Shown: positions 57,071 through 64,000 of the stretch, piece after piece
How positions within the stretch are numbered: position 1 is the stretch's first letter
Layout of the letters: every line of letters begins with the position of its first letter
NCBI GenBank assembly: GCA_963583905.1
Contig: OY757309.1
Span: forward strand, 224,232,904 to 224,296,903
From: Stenurella melanura
Taxonomy: Eukaryota; Arthropoda; Insecta; Coleoptera; Cerambycidae
Reading direction: 5' to 3'
DNA length: 64,000 nucleotides
Made by a program: the position numbers and the translations under genes
The notes under the pieces: generated by a model
The model's input: only the letters and a program-made list of their open reading frames with translations
What the model was told of the DNA's origin: nothing
Database searches by the model: none

Positions 57071-57750
57071 TATTGTAAATATACAGAGTGGGGCAATAGT
57101 GCGTTGGAAATCGATATCTCGAGTTCTACGATAGCCAGAAATTAAAAAAAAATGAAAGTAAACTATGGGAATATATGTAAGTCTATAACTGGAAACTATT
57201 TTCGAACATACAGGGCGAGCCAAGAAGAAATTACAGGACCTAGTGCCTTTTTTTAAATGGATTGCTATGTATATCAGTACATTTTTTGAAACCTCTTTCT
57301 AGGCTCTATTCATTCCGATATTAGCATTGAATAGCTTCCAACCACTTGGATGTAATTAATTTTTTTGTTGAAATAATGCAATCTGCAGATGTATATTAAA
57401 AAAATCACCATAGTCAGAATTATGGGTTTTAAGAAAAACTTATGTGAATACCAGTTACGAGACATCTAATTAATGTTTTTGAATCATTTTCATTTCCTAA
57501 AACTGTACAGGGGGGCTAAAAATTATTTTTCAATAAAGAACTTTTTAAATTGAATTTTCTCATTTTTTTCAAATGGAACATCCTGTGTATTTTCCAACGA
57601 TGTAATGTAGAAATGAAAAACGAACATTTTTTGTAAGTACTTCCCTATGGCTAGTTGCAATGAATTTCGTTTTATTGAGCGAGCAATAATTACACGATTC
57701 AAAATTAAACTTAAAAAAAGAGGTTTCTTCAAATAACTCAGTTGAAAAAA
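57071..57750. repeat. Mariner-type terminal repeat debris
   Basis: Three diverged ends occur: ATACAGAGTGGGGC (about 57080), CATACAGGGCGAGCCAAG (about 57210) and AACATCCTGTGTATT (about 57577). The last, read on the minus strand, follows the transposase tail at 57751 as an expected 3' terminus would. Confidence 0.5.
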
Positions 57751-57954
57751 TTATAATAAATGTTCCACGTGTTGCCCATTTTGATTGACACACATCTCGG
57801 TGCGCTTTTGAAATGAGATTTCCACTGTTCCTAAAACTGCCGGTGTGATAGATCTAAAGGCAGTTATTATTCTTTCCTTCATATTTTGTACTGTTGTTGG
57901 TGTGTCCCATATCTTTCTACTCCGAAAAAATGTTTTGGACGATTTCAACCCCAA
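57751..57954 (-). pseudogene. Mariner-type transposase C-terminal fragment
   Basis: The minus frame gives IWDTPTTVQNMKERIITAFR, ITPAVLGTVEISFQKRTEMC and VNQNGQHVEHLL, the C-terminal helix and (G)GHxEHLL tail of mariner-type transposases (family pattern: R....C...NGGHFEHL). The DDE core is absent. The diverged 3' terminal repeat follows toward lower coordinates. Confidence 0.78.
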
Positions 57955-58385
57955 TCCCGCTCCGCTAGTAGGTAATGTAGGCTCCAGTCTAGGGCACCAA
58001 ATGTTGAGGGACGGGAAATGTCACATATTTTAAAAATATATTTTTTTTTGTGAAGTAAGCACAATCAATATTATTTGAACTATATAAGCACATCGCTGAC
58101 AGTAGAAAAAATAATGAATAAATTACTATTAATTTAGGACATCAAAACTCGACTTGTTAATTTAGTTTCCACCAAAAATTGATACTTTCAAATCCGTGTC
58201 ATATGCGATATGTATACATATGCTATAATCTAATGAATTAGACTTGGTTTGGGGCGGTAGATTATGCATTTCCTACTAACGCAAGAACTGTAAATCTGCC
58301 ACTGACACCGAGGGTACATTCTCTATTATCCTGCTATACCCTTTTATAGAAAGGTATACCTGAAAAAGGTATCGACTGTTAGGTA
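57955..58385. other. Spacer, nothing recognised
   Basis: No gene or repeat partner was recognised. Confidence 0.4.
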
Positions 58386-59423
58386 GGGCAACCCTGGTCT
58401 GAAGTGCATCTCTAATATTGAAAACGGGACGAGGTTGCCAGACAGCCAGGCGGTCTATAACCCCTTCTAGGTATAAAATAAATATTGTTCTACAATATTT
58501 CGGCGAATTTGAACAAATCGTTCACGAGGTCTCTGCATGTAGACAAAATTTTTGTTTGGTCCGCAATATGGCATCTATATTTTTTTGCAAAACAACTCTT
58601 TTAATTAAACATATTATTCTTTATAGGATTTTGCAAACAGCGAAAGAAGAAACTATTTATCAGAACTAAAAGAAAAACTATATGTAAAAAATATTGATGA
58701 AATCTTTAAACATTCTTTCGATAACCTGACTTCTGGTTATGCACGCAAATCAAAATCCTAAAATAAATTTGTACAATTTCTTATTTCATATTCTCATTAT
58801 AACACTAGCATCCAACATAGTCCCCTACGGCTAAGCAGATTAAACTTGTATCCACATGACCCCTACGTTATGAAGATTCAGTTAAAATGAGAACGAAGGC
58901 CTAAAATTAATTTATTTACCTACCTTGTCTTAATTCATGTAGATACTAGTTTAATCTGCTTAGCGCTAGGGGACTATGTTAGATGCTAGTGTTATGAGAA
59001 TGTCAAATAAGAAATAGGACAAATTTATTTTAGGATTTTGATTGGCGTGCATAACCAGAAGGCAGGTTATCGAAAGAATGCAAAGATTTAATTAATATTT
59101 TTTACATACAGTTTTTCTTTTAGTTCTCATAGATAGTTTTTTTCCCGTTGTGTGCAAAAGCCTATAAAGAATATGTTTCATAACTATAAGCAAACTAAAA
59201 TAAATAATTCACTTTTAAACAACTCTTTTAATTGTTTCCGCTTTGCATTTCTTGGAGTTCCCAGGTTCTATTGATCTGGTCGAATTGAGTGAAACAGTGG
59301 AAATCAACAAAACCCTAAAAAACGTGCCATAAGAAAGAGAAAAATTACTTGTTAAAAGGAGGAGGCTCTTCATATCGATACAAATGTATATATTTTCTTG
59401 AGATATGTTTCATTGCTATAAGC
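58386..59423. repeat. First unit of a complex locally repeated block, with an inverted repeat
   Basis: GGCAACCCTGGTCTGAAGTG and the following 220 bp (58387-58610) recur at 61780-61990. 58720-58880 and 58940-59110 are inverted copies around a centre near 58905 (CATAACCAGAAG.CAGGTTAT, CTAGCATC.AACATAGTCCCC). The right-hand copy recurs directly at 61075-61320. GGCTCTTCATATCGATACAA at 59366 recurs at 61546 and, diverged, at 62210. Confidence 0.75.
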
Positions 59424-59790
59424 AAACAAATACGCTGTACTTAAACTGCCGTTAAACGGTAGCCTACTAAAATGCCGTTAATAGATGTGACGTCATTGAA
59501 ATGACCTGCGTTGACGGCTTGTGCTTAAACTGCCGTCAAACGGTCACGTACTAAAATGCCGTGAATCAATTTGACGCCGTTTTCGAATTGTTGTTGCTTT
59601 GGAATGTTATTCTCGACGCGTTTGCATTACTACTGTAGTAACAATTTGTGCTAAATGCTGCAAGTTAATTTCAAATAAGATGTGAATCTGGATATTATTG
59701 GTGTAGACTGAGGTGAGTGTTTCAGTTACTTTTCTGATTGTTAAGTTCTACTTAGTGATACATTTATAGATTACCTAGGTATTGAAATAC

Positions 59791-60157
59791 ATGGCGGTAA
59801 CGCCGGGAATGCTGAAAGTTGGCGACAGGTTTAGCTCTTTTGCTGAAGTAAAGAAAGCGGTTGAGGAACTTGGCGAAAATACGTACACAACATTTTGGAA
59901 ACGAGATGCACGTACTATTACAAGCAGTAAAATTGTGAGACCAATAGAAAGCTCTTTGATATAATTTCAATTTCTATAGGCATGTAATAACGCTGGAAAA
60001 AAGTTAAAGAGCAGTGGGAAAAAAATTATACATTATACTTATACATTTAAAGAAGATTGTCCAACACATTTAAGATTCAAGGCATCGTCTAATGGAAAAG
60101 TACTCGAAGTAACGTCGGTTCAAACCAAGCACAATTATGTCACTTTAAAGGTAAGTT
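59791..60157 (+). pseudogene. MULE/ZSWIM-type transposase N-terminal exon, left arm copy
   Basis: ATG 59791 opens MAVTPGMLKVGDRFSSFAEV then KKAVEELGENTYTTFWKRDA, resembling the N-terminal domain shared by insect MULE-type and ZSWIM3-like proteins (VGD.FSSFEEL...). After a lesion at 59962-59979 with two stops, the same frame continues ACNNAGKKLKSSGKK, YTYTFKEDCPTHLRFKASSN and GKVLEVTSVQTKHNYVTLK. The text ends AAG/GTAAGT at about 60150, a consensus splice donor. The DDE and zinc-finger parts are absent from the element. Family recognition is from pattern memory and is moderate. Confidence 0.62.
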
Positions 60158-60229
60158 CGCAGAGTAGATGAGATAAAGAATTTAGAAGTCTTGCTCGAAC
60201 AGCATTATGAAAATATCGAACTTACCTTT

Positions 60230-60422
60230 GAAGTGACATGATTGAACTTGGTTTGAACCGACGTTACTTCGAGTGCTTTTCAATTTTACAGCTTGCAATA
60301 GTACATGCATCTCGTTTCCAAAATGTTGTGTACGTATTTTCACCAAGATCCACAACCGATTTCTTTGCTTCAGCAAATGAGCTTAATCTGTCAACTTTCA
60401 GCATTCCCGGCATTACCGCCAT
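60230..60422 (-). pseudogene. MULE/ZSWIM-type N-terminal exon, right arm copy
   Basis: From ATG at 60422 the minus strand reads MAVMPGMLKV, then after a 3-bp loss DRLSSFAEAKKSVVDLGENT and YTTFWKRDACTIASCKIEKH. It lacks the central part present in the left arm and rejoins at the TTCGAGT/ACTCGAA block. It ends in the same AAGGTAAGTTCG donor-like text (complement at 60222-60234). It is convergent with the left copy. Confidence 0.6.
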
Positions 60423-60746
60423 GTACTTCTCAATACCTAATCTATAAATGTATCACTAGGTATAACTTAACAATCAGAAAAGTAACTAAAACCTCAGTTT
60501 AAACCAATAATATAAAAATTCACACCTTATTTAAAATTAACTTGTATAGCATTTAGCACAAATTGTTACTACAATAATAAGGCAAAGGGGACGAATCAAA
60601 TCGATTAACGGCATTTTAGTACGCGACCGTTTGACGGCAGTTTAAGCACAAGCCGTCAACGCTGGTCATTTCAATGACATCACATCTGTTAACGGCATTT
60701 TAGTAGGTTACCGTTTAACGGCAGTTTAAGTACAGCGAAACAAATA

Positions 60747-62470
60747 ATAAACAATTCACTATTAAACATGCTTAGAGTAAATAGTATCCAATACTAGTTA
60801 GCTAATAGATAGGTGAAGATCTGTTGTTTTTTATCAGTCAATGTCAAATATAAATATTTCATACTTATTCATGGATATTGCCTTGGTTTTGCATGAAACA
60901 TCGTTATGAGTGTCTTTGTGCCTTTCTGATGAGCTCTGAATAATGGCGAAAAACGTTTCAAAGGCTAAGTAAGCATTTCCAAGAAACTTAATGAGAGATT
61001 TTATGAAAATGTAATCCATTAGAATGAAATTTTTTTTAAAACAAAGTATATAAATTAATTAATTTTAGGCCTTTGTTCTCATTTTTAACTGAATCTTCAT
61101 AACGTAGGGGGTCATGTAGATACTAGTTTAATCTGATTAGCCATAGGGGACAATGTTGGACGCTAGTGTTATAAAGAGAATGTCAAATAAGAAATTGGAC
61201 AAATTATTTTAGGATTTTGATTTGCGTGCATAACCAGAAGTCAGGTTATCGAAAGAATGCAAAGATTTCATTAATATTTTTTACATATAGTTCTTCTTTT
61301 AATTCTCATAGATAGTTTTTTTTCCGTTGTGTGCAAAATCCTATAAAGAATATGTTTCATAACTATAAGCAAACAAAAAATAAATAATTCACATTTAAAC
61401 AACTCTATTAATTGTTTCCGCTTTGCATTTTTTGGCTCTCCCAGGTTCTATTGATCTGGTCGAATTGAGTGAAACAGTGGAAATCAACAAAACTCCAAAA
61501 AACGTGCCATAAGAAAGAGAAAAATTACTTGTTAAAAGGAGGAGGCTCTTCATATCGATACGAATGTATATTTTTTTCATGTCTGATCAACACTCTGGAA
61601 TATCTTAAGCGATTTCTACGGAAGCTTTGCATCTCGGTGGTTCCATATTTTTTTCACCAAGCTAGAGAAGTACTTTCTATTCGAGAATATTCGAAGTAAT
61701 GGTGAAGGTGTATGTTTAAGGTAAATAGTCAGATGTTTTCAGAATGCTTGAACTGATATCAAAGTTAAAGATTCAGAATGGCAACCCTGGTCTGAAGTGC
61801 ATCTCTAATTGAAAACGGGACGAGGTTGCCAGACAGCCAGGCGGTCGATGACCCTTTCTAGGTAAAAAATAAATATTGTTCTACAACATTTCAGCGATTT
61901 TGAACAAATCGTTCACGAGATCTCTGTATGTAGACAAAATTTTTATTTTGTCCACGATATGGAAGCTATATTTTTTTGCAATACAGCTCTATTTATTGTT
62001 TCCGCTTTTCATTTTCTTGGAGCTACCAGATTCTATTGATCTTGCCGAATTGAGTGAAACAGTGGAAATCAACAAAGTCCTAAAAAACGAGCAGTAAGAA
62101 AGAGAAAAATTACTTGTCTTACGCCATATCCATTTTTTTATTCAAGAGTGTTTTTAGCCGATTAAATGTTATTTTATTAACAGACTATAGAAAAATTTTA
62201 AAAGGCGGAGGTTCTTCATATCGATACATATGTATATTTTTTTTTCGTGTCTGTTGAACTCTCTGGAATATCTTAAGCGATTTCTAGGGAAGTTTTGCAT
62301 CTCGGTGGTTCCATATTTTTTTCACCAAGCTAGAGAAGAAGTACTTTCTATTCGAGAATATTCGAAGTAATGGCGAAGGTGCATGTTTGAGTAAATAGTC
62401 GGATATTTTTAGAATGCTCGAGCTGATATCAAAGTTAAAGATTCAAAATGACGAATCCAATAGTGATGCC
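60747..62470. repeat. Second and third units of the locally repeated block
   Basis: 61075-61560 repeats 58940-59385. 61780-61990 repeats 58387-58610. 61990-62100 and 62200-62460 repeat 61440-61760 (TCGAATTGAGTGAAACAGTG, ATATCTTAAGCGATTTCTA, CACCAAGCTAGAGAAG). The frames in these units are short. A peptide SIDLAELSETVEINK-like frame is shared by units but ends quickly. Confidence 0.75.
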
Positions 62471-63224
62471 ATAATTGCGAAACTTTTGTAGATTTACAAG
62501 AAATTGATCCTCTTAAAGAGGAGTGTTTTGAAAAAATGGACTCATCTTGAAAAAATTGTGACTAACAATTATGAAATAAAATTTCACCATCTTTCAGTTA
62601 ATTTAATATTTTTACCTAATATCGATTTTGAGGTCGGTGTAAAAATGAACAGATAAGAAAATCTAACGAATTTTCCATCTTTGACTAATTTAATTCTATC
62701 GCAAAGAGCGTAATCCGATAAACATGGGTTAGCTGCCCCGGCTTGGATTTGCTTCGTATTTTGGAGGTAAGTTCCTACCAATACGAGAATAATGTGCTCT
62801 AAATGCCAGCTTGAAAATAAATTTTGCACAAAAGTTATGAAAAAATTTTGAAATATGTAAAAATTTGATTTTCTCAAATGTGAATGAGAGGAATCCGGAA
62901 GCTAAATATATGTGGGCCAGGGTATTATATCGATTATAAAAATAATTGATACTCAATAAATTAAATTAATAGGGGGTAAAAAAAATAATTTAATTCTACA
63001 ACTATTTTTTTTTATGAACCATTTAATGGAACACCACTATTTTTTTCTGTGATATGCTCATATCCTAAGTAACAACATGTATTTTTTGGAGTAAGATTGA
63101 ACTTCATAGTGTAAGAAAATAAAATATAATTTCTGGCCCCCTAATATTTATGTAATTCCAAGGGAATCGGGAACCACCATTAATTTTCAGATTGTCACTC
63201 AATATAATGAGTATTATTTGAACA
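62471..63224. other. Spacer, nothing recognised
   Basis: No gene recognised. Frames on the minus strand at 62584-62956 have no domain. Confidence 0.4.
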
Positions 63225-63238
63225 ATAGATAGATAGAC

Positions 63239-63290
<52 letters not shown>
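63225..63290. repeat. (ATAG)n microsatellite
   Basis: About 16 tandem ATAG units with a single C variant near 63237. Confidence 0.97.
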
Positions 63291-63539
63291 TTATTTATTC
63301 TTATTGCCAATTATAAAGAAAGATTAGATCGTATACGTCAATATATGGAAAATAGATTTAAAATTGTATATAGATACGTGATATATAAAAAATACATAAA
63401 TTACATAGGATACAAGAGTAACTACATACATATTACTCACATATAAAATATGGAAAAAATATAGTTATTCGCGGTTGTATATTACATGATTTAAAGTCAC
63501 AATAAAAAAAAGGAAACAAGAGAAGAGTTCACTTTATTT
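63291..63539. other. AT-rich spacer downstream of an RT fragment
   Basis: Likely the 3' flank or untranslated end of the minus-strand RT remnant, given ATACATAAATTACATAGG-type simple text next to a microsatellite, a common tail of non-LTR elements. Unproven. Confidence 0.35.
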
Positions 63540-64000
63540 GATTTATATATTCATCCACGGAGTAAAAGCATTTACTACATAATAATTTCAATATCTTTGC
63601 TTTAAACTGCTTTATGCTTTACATAATAATTTCAATATCTTTGCTTTAAACTGCTTTATGTAATTAGTCTCTTTACATCAGCAGGCAGTTTGCTAAATAA
63701 AAAGCTGCCAGCACATAACGGGGATTTTTTATACAATGTTATATTATGCTTATTAATGTATATGTTATTTCTATTTCGCGTATTGTATTCATGGTTGTCG
63801 CAGTGTGCTGGTAGTTTATTTTTTATACCATATATGTATATGAATATTTTGTATAAGTAAATCGATGTAACAGTGAGCAGGTTATTTTTTTTTTAAAGGT
63901 ATCGCGACATGATTCCATGTACCCCATATTATATTACCCTCAATATTCTTTTCTGCAAGACGAACATTCTCTGAAATTCCACACTTTGACCCCACGCTAT
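63540..64000 (-). pseudogene. Non-LTR reverse transcriptase C-terminal region, runs off the window edge
   Basis: Reading from 64000 down: AWGQSVEFQRMFVLQKRILR, then SIYLYKIFIYIYGIKNKLPA, then HEYNTRNRNNIYINKHNITL, LPADVKRLIT and RNYYVVNAF. These are the blocks typical of the C-terminal region in insect Jockey/CR1-type RTs (WG.S..I...LQKR..R...; HNTR....L..P.H). Stops and frameshifts are present. The RT core would lie beyond 64000. A 44-bp duplication falls in the fragment. Confidence 0.82.
63577..63660. repeat. 44-bp tandem duplication inside the RT fragment
   Basis: ACATAATAATTTCAATATCT and the following text to CTTTATG occur at 63577 and again at 63621 without mismatch. Exact identity shows a recent slippage or duplication within an older RT relic. 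Confidence 0.95.

Larger units (their letters stand above)
59433..60737. mobile_element. Palindromic Mutator-like element (MULE) with 9-bp target duplication
   Basis: The element begins CGCTGTACTTAAACTGCCGT and ends with the complement, and is flanked by the perfect direct repeat AAACAAATA (59424-59432, 60738-60746), the size typical of MULEs. Each arm (about 500-720 bp) has subterminal repeats of CTTAAACTGCCGTYAAACGG and carries a first-exon-like piece of a transposase pointing to the centre. The uninterrupted target is visible in the paralogous text at 61368-61395 and 59184-59215. Confidence 0.88.

Noticed and set aside
63104..63310. Frame with SIYLSIYLSIYL repeats
   Set aside because: It is the translation of the (ATAG)n microsatellite.

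Overview
The window is AT-rich eukaryotic nuclear DNA, most likely from an insect. It is packed with arthropod-type transposons: mariner-like elements with long inverted repeats ending in CAGGGTG, a pogo element, Penelope-like (PLE) and Jockey/CR1-type retroelements, DINE-1-like repeats and a Mutator-like element. The insect order cannot be fixed from the sequence. I could support no host protein-coding gene, rRNA or functional tRNA gene. The only long intact reading frame is the 709-residue pogo transposase at 42671-44800.

Layout. 1-7 kb: a minus-strand PLE remnant (425-1112), a dispersed repeat, a small foldback (2748-2980) and a minus-strand non-LTR reverse transcriptase (RT) remnant (3889-4862). 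7-10 kb: a nearly intact mariner-type DD41D element (7157-9797) whose transposase carries one internal stop. 12.9-14.3 kb: an RT fragment joined to a mariner transposase remnant. 15.7-18.1 kb: a DINE-like repeat element split by a PLE, which itself holds a 112-bp MITE. 19-24 kb: direct repeats, and a large inverted repeat enclosing another DINE-like copy. 25-28.5 kb: tRNA-derived SINE pieces and two RT fragments. 28.8-40 kb: more DINE-like copies (one with a 92-bp satellite, one split by a 2.8-kb LTR-type insertion), a PLE RT fused to a mariner C-terminus, and a minisatellite. 40.8-46 kb: a mariner-type element with an intact pogo element nested in it. 47.7-50.9 kb: a stack of nested palindromic elements. 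53.5-54.8 kb: a decayed DDE transposase. 57.7 kb: a mariner C-terminal fragment. 58.4-62.5 kb: a repeated block interrupted by a 1305-bp palindromic Mutator-like element with a perfect 9-bp target duplication. The right edge holds a minus-strand RT C-terminus.

The most notable pattern is that CAGGGTG-ended elements sit exactly at the central TA of palindromic MITEs. Two cases have both flanks intact (7265-9689 inside 7157-9797; 48088-49727 inside 47957-49858), a third half-preserved case is at 14239/14347, and a fourth diverged case encloses the 47957 element. Excision in silico restores perfect palindromes centred on TA in the two complete cases. Other notable items are the palindromic Mutator-like element with two convergent copies of a transposase first exon, two separate retroelement-mariner chimeras, and the intact pogo element. 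The window otherwise reads as intergenic or heterochromatin-like transposon accumulation, with nesting that gives a relative chronology.
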